From the NCBI GenBank assembly GCA_026390775.1, contig JAPLFF010000007.1, positions 682,001 through 746,000 on the forward strand: a DNA stretch of 64,000 bases, read 5' to 3'. Shown here piece by piece: positions 34,090-43,703 of this stretch. The DNA comes from Ignavibacteriales bacterium. GTDB lineage: Bacteria > Bacteroidota > Ignavibacteria > Ignavibacteriales > Melioribacteraceae. A program made the translations under genes and the position numbers. The notes beneath the pieces are model-generated. The model saw only the letters and a program-made list of their open reading frames with translations. It was not told where the DNA came from and did no database searches. How positions within the stretch are numbered: the stretch's first letter is position 1; each line of letters opens with the position of its first letter.

Positions 34090-35520
34090 TTAATGTTGTA
34101 AAATTATCTCTTGCGTTCTAAATGCTCGCGGGAATTGGCTTTTCAATCCTTCTTTGGACGCAACTGCCGTTCCTAGAAAATAGTTTTTGTATTTAACAAC
34201 TTTTTGCCCACCAACTTCTAAATGTTTTTTTATTGTTCCGCCGCTGAAGTAAATATTAAGTTCGGAGACATTCTCAAGTTCAATAATATTTTTAGTAATT
34301 GCTACACCAAAAACCTGAGCTGCAAGCGGATTTAGTTGAAGGATGCCGCGTTTATCAATAGTACCAAGTCGTGTTCCAATTCTATTAAAGGATTCGAGAT
34401 GATCGCTGTTCCAATCGTTACTAACAAAATGAATATAATTGTTCTTGATTAAATATTTGAAGTCATCAAATTTATTTCGATCTATTCCATAATAATCAGA
34501 AAGAATTTTTAGATAACTATTTACTTTCCCGCTGGATGATTTGATCAGATCATATTTTTTTTCTTGTCTCACGGTTCGCTCTAACGGTTCGGTCTTATCA
34601 ATCTTTTTCAGTTTGGCAACAAAAAAACCTTCGCTTTCAATTTCCCAAGGAAAGATCCGTCGGGTTTTCTTTAACTCACTGCTAAGAGTTTCATCTCCAA
34701 ATTTTGTATATCCTTCATTGCTTTTAACTGGCAAATCTATTTCTTCCAGTTCAACAGGATATTTATTCAACACTTTATTGATTACCATTTCATTTTCTTC
34801 AAACGTAAGCGTACATGTCGAGTAAACAATTTCGCCGCCTATCGCGCACATTTTTATAGCAGCAATAAGAAGCCGTAATTGTAAGTCTGACATTCCTTCA
34901 GCTTTGCGCTGATTCCACCAATTACTAACTTCACCTTTTTTCTGAACGATTCCCAAAGCGCTGCACGGTGCATCAACTAAAATTTTATCAAACCGGTTTT
35001 CAAATTGCTTACTCAGCAATTCTCCTTTGCCGTGAAGAATACCAACATTCACCAGACTCATTTTATCTACATTAAAAACCAAGCTTTTCAACCGGTCAAC
35101 GGAAATTTCATTTGCTATCAATGTTCCGTGGTTATTCATTAACTCTGCGAGCTGTGTTGTTTTAGAACCCGGTGCAGCACATAAATCTAAAACTGCATCG
35201 CTGCTGCTTGGATTAAGAACAAGTGCCGGGATCATTGACGACAAACTTTGTATATAATACTTGCCGAGAATAAACTCGAGCGTTTTGCTTACAACTTCTT
35301 CGCCGGAGATTATACGAAATGCATTTTTAATATTGGGAATAGTCTGGAGATTGATTCCGTAACTCCTTAAACGTTCTTCCAGATCATAATTATCATTCAG
35401 TAAAGAAGTTCTGAGATAAGGTTTGTACTGGCTGTTATGATATTGTTTATAATTAATTAGAAATTCTTCCCCGAGGTGCGTGCGGATATAATCTGTTATG
35501 TTACTGCTAAGTTCGATCAA
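34090..35520 (-). CDS. RsmF/RsmB-like 16S rRNA 5-methylcytosine methyltransferase
   Basis: The 476-residue protein has a Rossmann methyltransferase core with SAM-binding VLDLCAAPGSKTTQLAELM. The two catalytic cysteines of the NOL1/NOP2/Sun family lie in VDAPCSALG and VYSTCTLTFEENE. The N-terminal ~90 residues match the family's RNA-binding cap, and a C-terminal ~170-residue extension (NNYIHFVSNDW, RIGTRLGTIDKRG, IYFSGGTIKKHLEVGG) resembles the PUA-like part of RsmF. RsmF methylates C1407 of 16S rRNA in E. coli. The gene starts two bases after an uncharacterised small gene, with which it is likely co-transcribed. RsmB or RsmF cannot be separated with full confidence. Confidence 0.88.
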   Translation of the reverse strand: MIELSSNITDYIRTHLGEEFLINYKQYHNSQYKPYLRTSLLNDNYDLEERLRSYGINLQTIPNIKNAFRIISGEEVVSKTLEFILGKYYIQSLSSMIPALVLNPSSSDAVLDLCAAPGSKTTQLAELMNNHGTLIANEISVDRLKSLVFNVDKMSLVNVGILHGKGELLSKQFENRFDKILVDAPCSALGIVQKKGEVSNWWNQRKAEGMSDLQLRLLIAAIKMCAIGGEIVYSTCTLTFEENEMVINKVLNKYPVELEEIDLPVKSNEGYTKFGDETLSSELKKTRRIFPWEIESEGFFVAKLKKIDKTEPLERTVRQEKKYDLIKSSSGKVNSYLKILSDYYGIDRNKFDDFKYLIKNNYIHFVSNDWNSDHLESFNRIGTRLGTIDKRGILQLNPLAAQVFGVAITKNIIELENVSELNIYFSGGTIKKHLEVGGQKVVKYKNYFLGTAVASKEGLKSQFPRAFRTQEIILQH

Positions 35521-35521
35521 A

Positions 35522-35947
35522 CTATTGTCGTGTGAGGTTGAGTGAGTTGAATACTTGTATTGAAATTCTTTTAAATCCTTTCGAGTTCGGAAAATTCTGT
35601 TTGAATTCTTTTTCCATTTCTTTTAAGAATGAGTCAAGATGTTTTTCGTAATCGCGCACGGTTTCATAAACATGCATTCCTTCCTTCGGTATTTTTATCT
35701 GAAGTGGTTTTAATCTGTTTGCATAGAGAACATATTTTGCTTTAAAGTGATCGTCAGTAGTAAAAATAGTGTCGCCAGGTTCATTTGTGATTTGGTAGCT
35801 GTCAAAAAATGGCGGTGGAAGAAAGAGAATTTTTCCGGGAAGAGAAATTTCTTCGTATTCAGCCGAGCCGATAAAATCATCCGGGAATGATTTTAACTTC
35901 TCTTTGATTTTCTCAACCCAATTTTGTGTAAATTCTTTTTCTGTCAT
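35522..35947 (-). CDS. Conserved small protein of unknown function upstream of the rRNA methylase
   Basis: The 141-residue protein is soluble and charged with no signal peptide. It has a helical start (EKEFTQNWVEKIKEKLKSFPDDF), a beta-rich middle (KILFLPPPFFDSYQITNEPG, ITIFTTDDHFKAKYVLY-like strands) and a long helical end. A central hydrophobic LFLPPPFFD may be a structural core. I do not recognise the family. It overlaps no gene and ends two bases before the start of the methyltransferase gene, so they are probably one operon. Confidence 0.7.
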   Translation of the reverse strand: MTEKEFTQNWVEKIKEKLKSFPDDFIGSAEYEEISLPGKILFLPPPFFDSYQITNEPGDTIFTTDDHFKAKYVLYANRLKPLQIKIPKEGMHVYETVRDYEKHLDSFLKEMEKEFKQNFPNSKGFKRISIQVFNSLNLTRQ

Positions 35948-35973
35948 GACCTAAATAAAAAAATTAAGTTTTT

Positions 35974-36060
35974 GTTATCACGACCCCGAGAGACTTCGGG
36001 GGAAGTGATCTGGTTTCAATTAAAGATTGATTCTCCCGCTAAAGCGGGATTGCACTGACA
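35974..36060. repeat. Dispersed intergenic repeat, GTCATTGCGA type (diverged copy)
   Basis: The segment reads GTTATCACGA, then CCCCGAGAGACTTCGGGG, then AAGTGATC. A second hairpin TCCCGCTAAAGCGGGA follows, and the segment ends GCACTGAC. The plan (start motif, hairpin, GAAGCAATC-like box, second hairpin, inverted end) is shared with repeats at 45213 and 57392. Confidence 0.6.
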
Positions 36061-36068
36061 ATTGAAAA

Positions 36069-37235
36069 TTATTTTACCGATTTAAAATTTATATCAACTG
36101 CCTCCGGGTTTTCAATCCAATCAGCAACAAAAACATTAGTATCGTGTGACGGTTTCCTATCTGTTCTTCTGTTAGAACTAAAAGCTATTTTTTTACCATC
36201 GTATGAAAACATAGGAAATGCATCGAACGTTTCTGAATTAGTGATTTTTTCAAGCCCGGTACCGTCAATATTAATCATAAAAACATCAAATGTCCTTCCA
36301 CCCTTATCCACCGAGTGATTATTAGAACAGAACAAAATCTTTTTTCCATTAGGGTGAAAGAAAGGAGCCCAATTAGCACCCGGAAGGTGCGTAACTTGTT
36401 TTGCATTCTTGCCGTCAATATCAGCCATAAAAATATTTAGTTCTTTCGGTTCAACATAACCTTCAGAAAGCAATTTCTTATAAGTTTCTGCTTCATCGCC
36501 CTGCGGTCTGCTGGCACGCCAAATAATTTTTTTAGAATCGCGAGAAAAGAAAGCGCCGCCGTCGTATCCTAATGTGTTAGTAAGTTGTAAATATTTTCCT
36601 GTTTTCATTTCATACCGCCATAGTTCCAAATCACCTGAACGTGTTGAAGTAAAGATTATATATTTACCGTCCGGTGATTCAGTGGCTTCGGCATCGTAAC
36701 CTTCTCCGCCAATCAATATTTTTAGGTTAGATCCGTCTTTGTTTGCAATATAAATATCATAGCTGTTGAACAACGGCCAAACATATCTTCCGCCGCTAAA
36801 CGTCTGATGTTCAGGGCATTTATCACCTGCAGCATGAGTAGAGGCATAAATAATTCTTCCATCTTTAAGAAAATAGCTGCAAGTAGTTCTTCCCTTTCCT
36901 GTTGAAATTAATTCATACCGTTTCCCATTTTCAAGTAAAGAGCCATCAATATTCATTTTGAAAATTTGATCGCACGGTTGTGAATTAATTTCATTCCAAT
37001 CGCTTTGAAATGTCAATTGTTTATTATCAAAACTCCAATATGCTTCGGCATTGTTCCCGCCGAAGGTAAGCTGTTTTATGTTACGAAGATGAGTTTCACC
37101 GGTAAACCGAGGTGTGTCTAACGATGGATTATAATTTTGTTTTTGCACCGTTGATGTAAAAGAAAAAAGTAACGGCATTACAAAAAGAATTAGTAATAAA
37201 GAAGTTCGCGAAGAAATAATTTTATTTTTCATCAA
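36069..37235 (-). CDS. TolB-like beta-propeller protein (PD40 repeats)
   Basis: A signal peptide (about 1-28) is followed by six or more PD40/WD40-like beta repeats. Examples are AYWSFDNKQLTFQSDWNE, ATESPDGKYIIFTSTRSGDL, GAFFSRDSKKIIWRASRP, WAPFFHPNGKKILFCSNNH and AFPMFSYDGKKIAFSSNRRT. The last is the TolB-type motif with a Ser-Asn-Arg end. The fold is a periplasmic or secreted six-bladed propeller, as in the C-terminal part of TolB. It is not TolB itself, since the N-terminal domain is missing. Partner and ligand are unknown. The gene ends 9 bases after the repeat at 35974 and starts 20 bases after lgt. Confidence 0.85.
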   Translation of the reverse strand: MMKNKIISSRTSLLLILFVMPLLFSFTSTVQKQNYNPSLDTPRFTGETHLRNIKQLTFGGNNAEAYWSFDNKQLTFQSDWNEINSQPCDQIFKMNIDGSLLENGKRYELISTGKGRTTCSYFLKDGRIIYASTHAAGDKCPEHQTFSGGRYVWPLFNSYDIYIANKDGSNLKILIGGEGYDAEATESPDGKYIIFTSTRSGDLELWRYEMKTGKYLQLTNTLGYDGGAFFSRDSKKIIWRASRPQGDEAETYKKLLSEGYVEPKELNIFMADIDGKNAKQVTHLPGANWAPFFHPNGKKILFCSNNHSVDKGGRTFDVFMINIDGTGLEKITNSETFDAFPMFSYDGKKIAFSSNRRTDRKPSHDTNVFVADWIENPEAVDINFKSVK

Positions 37236-37255
37236 AGTTTGTTCTTTCTAAAAGG

Positions 37256-38041
37256 TTACTGAATTTTAATGACTTTTTTATCTTTGCGGAATAGAAAATA
37301 AATTCCCATGATCACAAAAGGAATGCTTAAGAGTTGTCCCATATTCAAAAATAATTTTTGCTCGAAGAGGGATTGATTCTCCTTAAAAAACTCAACAAAA
37401 AATCTGAACCCGAAAATGGAGATAAGAAACAATCCGAACAGCAGTCCATTCTTGAATTTTCCTTTAACTCTAAAATAAAACGAAAGCAAAAAAATAAAGA
37501 TTAACAAATATGCAATTGCTTCGTAAAGCTGAGCCGGATGACGTGGAATATTATCCACAGAGACAAATATAAATCCCCAATTTCCATTAGTTGGTTTACC
37601 AATTATTTCCGAGTTAAATAGATTTCCCAAACGGATAAAAAATCCTGAGAGCGCAACTGTTATAACAACACGATCCATAATCCATAAAAATGAAATTTCT
37701 TTTTTCTTTCGGGTATAAAGCATAAGAGCTGTTATTATTCCAATTCCCGCACCATGACTTGCCAAACCGCCTTTCCAAATTTGAAGTATTTCTAACGGAT
37801 GACTTAAATAATAATCGGGATTATAAAAAAGACAATGACCGAGGCGTGCACCGAGAACAGTTCCAAGAATCATATACCAAACTAAATCGTTTAGATCATG
37901 TTCTGATTTATTTTCTCTCTTAAAAATGATCATCATAATCTGGTATCCGACAACAAACGACATTGCAAAAAGAAGTCCATACCAGCGAATTGTAACAGGA
38001 CCGATCGAGAAAATATCAGGGCTTATATTCCAATTTATCAA
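37256..38041 (-). CDS. lgt: Prolipoprotein diacylglyceryl transferase
   Basis: The 261-residue inner-membrane enzyme adds diacylglycerol to the lipobox cysteine, the first step of lipoprotein maturation. Seven hydrophobic segments are visible. The family signatures are present: IRWYGLLFA near the start, LGHCLFYNPDYY with the essential His region, GLASHGAGIG, IRLGNLFNSEIIGKPT and HPAQLYEA. Lipoproteins encoded here, such as BamD and the FISUMP protein, are its substrates. It starts 162 bases after ccmB ends and is followed by the propeller gene. Confidence 0.95.
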   Translation of the reverse strand: MINWNISPDIFSIGPVTIRWYGLLFAMSFVVGYQIMMIIFKRENKSEHDLNDLVWYMILGTVLGARLGHCLFYNPDYYLSHPLEILQIWKGGLASHGAGIGIITALMLYTRKKKEISFLWIMDRVVITVALSGFFIRLGNLFNSEIIGKPTNGNWGFIFVSVDNIPRHPAQLYEAIAYLLIFIFLLSFYFRVKGKFKNGLLFGLFLISIFGFRFFVEFFKENQSLFEQKLFLNMGQLLSIPFVIMGIYFLFRKDKKVIKIQ

Positions 38042-38203
38042 GTTTACCTTTTTTTATGGTTTGTCTTTAACTGACTTGAAGATAGCAGCCTAAGAGACAA
38101 AATAGATTTTGGCGTTCGGCTGTGATAGCAAATTTACATAATAGGCGGTTAATAAAGCAACTAAGCAAATATGCTCTTTTGAATCAAAAAAAGGATTAGA
38201 CAA

Positions 38204-38863
38204 TCATTCTTCCCAAATAAAATCGAATAACAGATAGGAAGCCGTTAACATGATTACATCGTAACAAACGAGAACGGCAATTTCTACAAATGAACTGCTG
38301 ACGGAATTACCATCCATTGCAAATTTGGTTAGCTCAAGAAGTGTGAGAATTAATGGAAGTAAAATCGGGAAAGATAAAACCGGGTAGAGTGTTCCTTTTG
38401 AACTGGCTTTGGATATTATTGCTGCGATGATCGTTGATGAAATTGCAATTCCGATATTTCCAAACAGAAATGCAATTGCAAATAATGTGAAATTTTTTAT
38501 TATGAAAGAATTGAATAGGATCGAAAAAAGAAAAGTAATTACAAAGTTCATTAAGAAAACGAGCAAGAGATTAAAAATAAGTTTGCCTGAAAATATAGTT
38601 GATGGTGCAGCAATTAAATGAAGTGTCATTGTTGTTCCGCGCTCTTCTTCTGATACAAAAGCGCGTGAGAGTCCCGACATTGCTGAAAAAAATATTACTA
38701 CCCATAAAAGCCCGCCAGTTAGATACTCTGAGATCTTTTCACTTCCAATTGAAAACATTATTACGCTGATTGTAACCATGATGAACATCGCGAGCGCATT
38801 AATTGCATAACGCGTGCGCAGTTCCGATTGCCAATCCTTTTTAAAAAGCGAATATGCTTTCAT
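38204..38863 (-). CDS. ccmB: CcmB-like heme exporter membrane subunit
   Basis: The 219-residue protein has six hydrophobic segments and begins KAYSLFKKDWQSELRTRYA, as CcmB does. Residues about 60-80 carry LSRAFVSEEERGTTMTLHLI, a coupling-helix motif of the CcmB family. The protein pairs with the ABC ATPase whose stop lies three bases upstream of its start. The CcmAB complex moves heme or a reductant for c-type cytochrome maturation; here no other ccm gene is adjacent. The assignment is family-level; the transported molecule is not settled even in model species. Confidence 0.85.
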   Translation of the reverse strand: MKAYSLFKKDWQSELRTRYAINALAMFIMVTISVIMFSIGSEKISEYLTGGLLWVVIFFSAMSGLSRAFVSEEERGTTMTLHLIAAPSTIFSGKLIFNLLLVFLMNFVITFLFSILFNSFIIKNFTLFAIAFLFGNIGIAISSTIIAAIISKASSKGTLYPVLSFPILLPLILTLLELTKFAMDGNSVSSSFVEIAVLVCYDVIMLTASYLLFDFIWEE

Positions 38864-38866
38864 CTA

Positions 38867-39505
38867 TCAATTTGCTCTTTTAAATTTTTCCAATTCAATT
38901 ACTTGACTACATAATGCAATGTCCGAATCTTCATTTGAAGCAATTATAACCAAATTATTTTCAGCTTCTTTCTTAATTAATTCATAAACTTTTTCTTTGC
39001 CGAGATTATCTAAATTTGATGTTGGTTCATCTAAAATTATTAGAGATGGCTTGTGCAGAAGCGCAAAAATAAATTTCAACCGTTGTTTCATTCCTGAAGA
39101 ATACCCGCGGACAAGATCATTTTTTCTGTCAATAAGTTTTAGTTCATTAAGTAAGTAGTCTGAACGTTCTTTATCGAAACTAATCCTTCTAATATTCGAA
39201 AAGTGTAAAAGATTTTCTTCGGCGGTGAATTCATCATAAAGAAAAAGATATGGTGAAACAAAACCAATGTGATTGTGAAGTTTGACGGATTCCACTTCTT
39301 TCAAATTATTTTTATGAATAACTTTTCCGCGCGTGGGTGAAATTAAATTTGCAATAATTTTTACTAACGTTGATTTGCCTGAACCATTCGGTCCGGATAT
39401 TCCATAAATATGTTGCGATGAAAAAGAAAAATTAATTCCGTCAAAGATCAGTCGTCTTCCGAAATATTTAACAAGATTATTTAGCTCTACTGTGTAATTA
39501 ATCAT
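38867..39505 (-). CDS. ccmA: CcmA-like ABC transporter ATPase
   Basis: The 212-residue ATPase has Walker A GPNGSGKSTL, the signature YSSGMKQRLKF and Walker B LIILDEPTSNLDN. The short length with no extra domain fits CcmA. The Q-loop region reads VSPYLFLYDEFTAEENL and lacks the usual Gln, as in many CcmA proteins. It starts within the last eight bases of the metalloprotease gene upstream and is followed by ccmB after three bases, so all three share one transcript. It would energise export by CcmB. Confidence 0.87.
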   Translation of the reverse strand: MINYTVELNNLVKYFGRRLIFDGINFSFSSQHIYGISGPNGSGKSTLVKIIANLISPTRGKVIHKNNLKEVESVKLHNHIGFVSPYLFLYDEFTAEENLLHFSNIRRISFDKERSDYLLNELKLIDRKNDLVRGYSSGMKQRLKFIFALLHKPSLIILDEPTSNLDNLGKEKVYELIKKEAENNLVIIASNEDSDIALCSQVIELEKFKRAN

Positions 39506-41144
39506 TGTGAATAACGAACTTCCCTTTTTTAATTGTATCCCCCGTTTTAGTTACAAAGATATAAACGCCAGTTCCCAACTTCTTGCTGTTATTATCCAAA
39601 CAATTCCACGAAATTATTTGATTGCCAACAATATTAATTAGACCTGAATAAACCAAATTCATATCAACAGAATAAATGTAAAGTTGTGCTGTTTTTTCAC
39701 CGTTAGCGGCAACCGGAAAGTTTATTACATTATACAAAGAATATTTGAACGGCTGCGGGAAAGGATAATCTATCACAGTAAACATAACATTACCGCTCAA
39801 TACATTTGCTTCGGTTAAACTATTGCTTGGTGGCTCCAGCTTTGAGTAGAAATTTTCCGCAATCTTTTTCCCGCCAGTTATTGATGATGTAGATAAAGTA
39901 TATATAAAAGATAAAGTAGAAACAGGTGAAGAAATTCCGCCGGCAATATCACTATTGGTGATAAGTGTAATAACAGAATCTTTTCCACCGTTTGAATTAG
40001 AATACATCTTATAAAAATTATTCGATACGGCTTCGGAACTCACAGTAATAGAATTTGTAATTTCAGTCGGGTTAATAAGAGGATAGTTGGCTGCTTCCTT
40101 GAAATATTTATTAAGAATGGATCGCCCACCCGTAAAATATGTCCACTGTCCAAATTTGTTAAACTCTGTTTTAAAATCAGAGCCAGTTTGCTGTTGCTGG
40201 ATTGCTTTGTCAATTGCATTGAGTGCACGCTCTACCGGCATTAATTCCCATGTTAGTTTAATAATGTTTGCCCCGAATCTGTCTTTAAGAAAGATATTCC
40301 AGATTGCAAGATCATATCCATCGTTAGAAGAAAATGCTCTTTGCGGATTTCTGAAATATGTGTCCAAATATTGATAATAGTCGTTAATGTTATCGTAAAC
40401 AAACTCTTCCATTGATGTTGATGTTAGCTCATGATAAAATAAATCTTTTGGCCAGAAGCCGTAATGACCTAGCTGTATTGCGTGATGAAATTCGTGTGCA
40501 ATTGTTACCTTAGCAGCATTTATTCTATGCGTGTAAAACCCTGTTCCAAAAGCGTTATCCATTATAATATAACTCGTAGAAGATAGGGGATTTAATGAAT
40601 CTTCAGGTACAGTTTCCCCGTAATAACCTAAACCTGATATAAGATAAATATCATAGCGATCATCACCGCCATTTAGAAAATCTTTGGGTGGCGGAAGATA
40701 ATTCAGAAATCCAACCTCATAGTTATAAGTAGAATCCGCAGCAATGGCTAATGAGTCCAAATACTTCTTTTTATAGATCGTCAATTGATCAGCAGATAAT
40801 GTATTTCGAATATTCTCAGGAACATAATCTGGGAAGTTGGCTTTGTTAAAATGTATCCTGAATATTTTAGAAGGGCTTACAAAACTTGTATCGGTTGTAG
40901 GTCTATTCAGTACTGATTTAAGAAGAGTTTTTTGTTGTACACTAAATTTATCGTAATTCATTTTCACTTGATTAACAATCCCGAATCCGCATTTGATAGG
41001 AAGATTGGCTTCGCCGGTAATTTGCGTTTTTACATTTTGATTTATTCCTCTTACACGTAAAAATTCATTGTACAATGAATCTATATTTTGTGCTGATGAT
41101 ATTAAGACCGGGATAACAAAAAGAAGTACTGAAAATTTCTTCAT
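39498..41144 (-). CDS. Secreted MXAN_6640-like metalloprotease with T9SS tail
   Basis: A signal peptide (1-18, ending SSAQ) precedes a long N-terminal region. The zinc site is AHEFHHAIQLGHYG (about residues 216-229), with a downstream TSTSMEEFVYDNIND glutamate that could be the third ligand; this plan fits the MXAN_6640 family of putative metallopeptidases. The last ~65 residues (LYIYSVDMNLVYSGLINI, GTGVYIFVTKTGDTIKKGKF) form a T9SS-type C-terminal domain with the G-x-Y-I-F strand. It would be exported and possibly surface-attached. The gene overlaps its upstream neighbour by four bases (ATGA) and ccmA by eight. Confidence 0.85.
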   Translation of the reverse strand: MKKFSVLLFVIPVLISSAQNIDSLYNEFLRVRGINQNVKTQITGEANLPIKCGFGIVNQVKMNYDKFSVQQKTLLKSVLNRPTTDTSFVSPSKIFRIHFNKANFPDYVPENIRNTLSADQLTIYKKKYLDSLAIAADSTYNYEVGFLNYLPPPKDFLNGGDDRYDIYLISGLGYYGETVPEDSLNPLSSTSYIIMDNAFGTGFYTHRINAAKVTIAHEFHHAIQLGHYGFWPKDLFYHELTSTSMEEFVYDNINDYYQYLDTYFRNPQRAFSSNDGYDLAIWNIFLKDRFGANIIKLTWELMPVERALNAIDKAIQQQQTGSDFKTEFNKFGQWTYFTGGRSILNKYFKEAANYPLINPTEITNSITVSSEAVSNNFYKMYSNSNGGKDSVITLITNSDIAGGISSPVSTLSFIYTLSTSSITGGKKIAENFYSKLEPPSNSLTEANVLSGNVMFTVIDYPFPQPFKYSLYNVINFPVAANGEKTAQLYIYSVDMNLVYSGLINIVGNQIISWNCLDNNSKKLGTGVYIFVTKTGDTIKKGKFVIHND

Positions 41145-43273
41145 TTAATTTTTTCAAAAGTTATTGTATTAAGTAAGCTGTTTGAATAGATCAAAAATGT
41201 TTTTCTATTGTTTAAGACAGTAACAAGATAATTATTGATATTTTTTGAAACAAATAAATCCTTTTCGATTGGTGTTTTTTCTACACCCATAAATGAAATT
41301 CTCCGAAGTTTACCGCTTGCATTATAAAAATAAAAAGACAGTTCATCACCATCGCTGCTTATATTATATGCGGTTGTTACATTTTTATATATAGAAATTT
41401 TTAAGTGATACTTGTTCATCTTGCTATTGCTGAATGTATAAAGAAAAGAATTGTTATTGTTAGTAATCCAGAATGTAACGGGTTTTGCCCGGCCGATTAA
41501 TTCGTTTAGACAAATAACTGTATAATTAAATTTATCTCTTTCATTCAAATTAAAATTGAGAAGAATTTTACGATCAATAACTTTATTATCAAAAACTGTT
41601 TTAACCAGATTGATTTGATTTTCTTTTTTCTCAACACTGTATATATCTTTATAAATTCCGAATGTTAACCATGATCTTTCAACGTTAGAATCAATTAAAT
41701 TAATTTGTGAAGAGAAAAGACTGAAATCTCTAAACTCGAATTCCTGTAAATATGTTTTATTATCTTTTATAATCAACGCATAAATATTTTGACGGTCTTT
41801 CAAACGATCACTTATTACTTTAAAATCTTCAAGTAAACCGTCCGCGTACAAAGTTTGTCTTTTGTAACTATGATCGTCAAAATTCATTCTAATAATTTCA
41901 ATCGTGCTTTTATTTGAATAACAATAGAAAGTTTTTATTCTTGATTTATTTTCATCAACAATTATGTCTGTACAATCAGATAGAAGCGGAATACTAAAAT
42001 ATGTTCTGAACAAATTTCTTCTCTCACTTAATACAAGTTTTAGTGCATTCTCTGTCTCATCAATAAAACAAACATCCTTAAATTTATCGTTCAGATAATC
42101 AAAAGTTGTTAATGCGGTTGGTTTAAGTCCAAGCGAAATCGAAAAAGAATCGTCATTAATTCCCGGTTTGTTAATAAGGTATATTTTCCCTTCAGTGCTA
42201 ATGAGAGCTAATTTCTTTCCGGTTCGATCTATGTATGCTGTTAAGTCTGCAAGTCCATTTTTCTGCAGATAAATAATTGGCGGGTAAAACTCATTTGTAC
42301 TTTTCGCAAATGAAATATATAATGTTCCGCTTTGAGTATTTATAAAAGCAATATCGTTATAACCGTCTCCGTTAAAATCAAGAATTGCATATTTATCAGG
42401 CTTAACAGGGGTTTCTAAAATAAACTTTTTTTGAAATGAGGAAACCGAATCCCCAAGCAGAACTTCGAAATGATTATCCTTGATATAAACCAAATCATTA
42501 AATCCGTCGGAATTAAAATCGGCAGTTTTGAATTCGCTTATATCACCGTTCAATCCGATAGAACGAGATTCTGTAAAATTTCCAGATCCGTTATTATAGA
42601 ATAACAAAATAGAATTTGAATAGAGATCAACAGCAGCAATATCCGGGAATGAATCGTAATCCAAGTCAATAAATGTTGAAGCCAAAAATACTTTCCCGGG
42701 TTCAATGCTTGTTTCATGAAGACTTCTATTTTTTTCTTTTATGATAGAAAGTCCGTTGAGCGAAGTCCCGGAAACTAATACTTCCGGTTTTCCGTCACCA
42801 TCTATATCACCAACATCAATGTTTGAAGGATAACCATTCAATTTAATTTTACTTTGTGAAGAGATCGTACCGGTTTTAGAGAATGAAGCAACTCCGATTT
42901 GTCTTGTTTTGCGCGAGAGAAAAATAAATTTTTTCCCAGATGAATTATTACTAAAGGAATGAATATTAGAAATGGCAATCGGAGAATATTTTTCTGATAG
43001 ATTTATTAGGTCTGATTTTTTATCTGATAGAGCCGAAACATATTTATTGTTCAATGAATTATAGATCAATAAATCTCTATAACCATCTGAGTTGTAATCT
43101 ATGGGAAATATATTAGTGAAATTCTTCTTTACAGAAAATTCCCTGTATCTGCAAAAACCGTTTATTGGAATTTGAGCAATGATGTCGGAGAAAAAAAAGA
43201 GAGTGACAAGAAATGAATATAATATAATTTGTTTAACCGCCGAGACGATTTTTTCTTCTTTGAAGTGCTTCAT
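41141..43273 (-). CDS. FG-GAP/VCBS-repeat secreted protein
   Basis: The protein has a signal-anchor-like segment (IILYSFLVTLFFFSDIIAQ) and a series of FG-GAP beta repeats with calcium-binding-like D-x-D-x-D loops: GDIDGDGKPEVLVSG, FIDLDYDSFPDIAAVD, FNSDGFNDLVYIK and FNGDGYNDIAFIN. They form an incomplete beta-propeller typical of surface or secreted adhesion-like proteins. The second half is less repetitive. A longer frame starts at 43342 inside the thioesterase gene; the ATG at 43273 starts just before the signal segment and overlaps the thioesterase by 41 bases. It lacks a recognisable T9SS tail and is translated directly into the metalloprotease gene. Confidence 0.75.
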   Translation of the reverse strand: MKHFKEEKIVSAVKQIILYSFLVTLFFFSDIIAQIPINGFCRYREFSVKKNFTNIFPIDYNSDGYRDLLIYNSLNNKYVSALSDKKSDLINLSEKYSPIAISNIHSFSNNSSGKKFIFLSRKTRQIGVASFSKTGTISSQSKIKLNGYPSNIDVGDIDGDGKPEVLVSGTSLNGLSIIKEKNRSLHETSIEPGKVFLASTFIDLDYDSFPDIAAVDLYSNSILLFYNNGSGNFTESRSIGLNGDISEFKTADFNSDGFNDLVYIKDNHFEVLLGDSVSSFQKKFILETPVKPDKYAILDFNGDGYNDIAFINTQSGTLYISFAKSTNEFYPPIIYLQKNGLADLTAYIDRTGKKLALISTEGKIYLINKPGINDDSFSISLGLKPTALTTFDYLNDKFKDVCFIDETENALKLVLSERRNLFRTYFSIPLLSDCTDIIVDENKSRIKTFYCYSNKSTIEIIRMNFDDHSYKRQTLYADGLLEDFKVISDRLKDRQNIYALIIKDNKTYLQEFEFRDFSLFSSQINLIDSNVERSWLTFGIYKDIYSVEKKENQINLVKTVFDNKVIDRKILLNFNLNERDKFNYTVICLNELIGRAKPVTFWITNNNNSFLYTFSNSKMNKYHLKISIYKNVTTAYNISSDGDELSFYFYNASGKLRRISFMGVEKTPIEKDLFVSKNINNYLVTVLNNRKTFLIYSNSLLNTITFEKIK

Positions 43274-43703
43274 CAAATCTTCTTTTTTCGTCATCTGTTT
43301 CAGGTGCAATTTCGAATGTATCAACCGGATTTCCATTATCATCTACACTAACAAAAGTTAAGTATGCTGTATTAGTGTGAATGCGTATTCCATCTAAGAG
43401 TGATTCTGCAAATACCGTTACTCCAACTTCCATAGAAGTTCTATATGCACGGTTCACTGATGCAATTAAAGTTACAACATTGCCAAGTTTAATGGGATGA
43501 TGAAAATCAATCCGGTCAACAGAAGCAGTAACACAAACGCGTTGAGAATGTTTGGCGGAAGAAAGCGCTGCGCAAATATCTATCCAGTGCATTAGTTGAC
43601 CGCCCAATAAATTTCCGAGTTGATTCGTATAATTTGGTAGAACGAGTTCGGTCATTGTAATAATTGATTCGCTTACTTTCTTTTTTTTTCTTGGTTCGAT
43701 CAT
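43233..43703 (-). CDS. Hotdog-fold acyl-CoA thioesterase
   Basis: The 156-residue protein has the acyl-CoA thioesterase pattern of the YciA/BACH group: TELVLPNYTNQLGNLLGG followed by LMHWIDICAAL, then VCVTASVDRIDFHHPIKLG and SMEVGVTVFAESL. The N-x-x-G-x-x-x-G-G-x-x-M-x-W-x-D motif, with the catalytic Asp, is intact. It hydrolyses acyl-CoA, probably of medium or long chain, as a hexamer. It overlaps bamD by four bases (ATGA) upstream, so the two are translated together. Confidence 0.9.
   Translation of the reverse strand: MIEPRKKKKVSESIITMTELVLPNYTNQLGNLLGGQLMHWIDICAALSSAKHSQRVCVTASVDRIDFHHPIKLGNVVTLIASVNRAYRTSMEVGVTVFAESLLDGIRIHTNTAYLTFVSVDDNGNPVDTFEIAPETDDEKRRFDEALQRRKNRLGG

Noticed and set aside
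43274-43342. Longer N-terminus of the FG-GAP protein
   Set aside because: It lies inside the thioesterase gene and precedes a signal segment that should be near the N-terminus.
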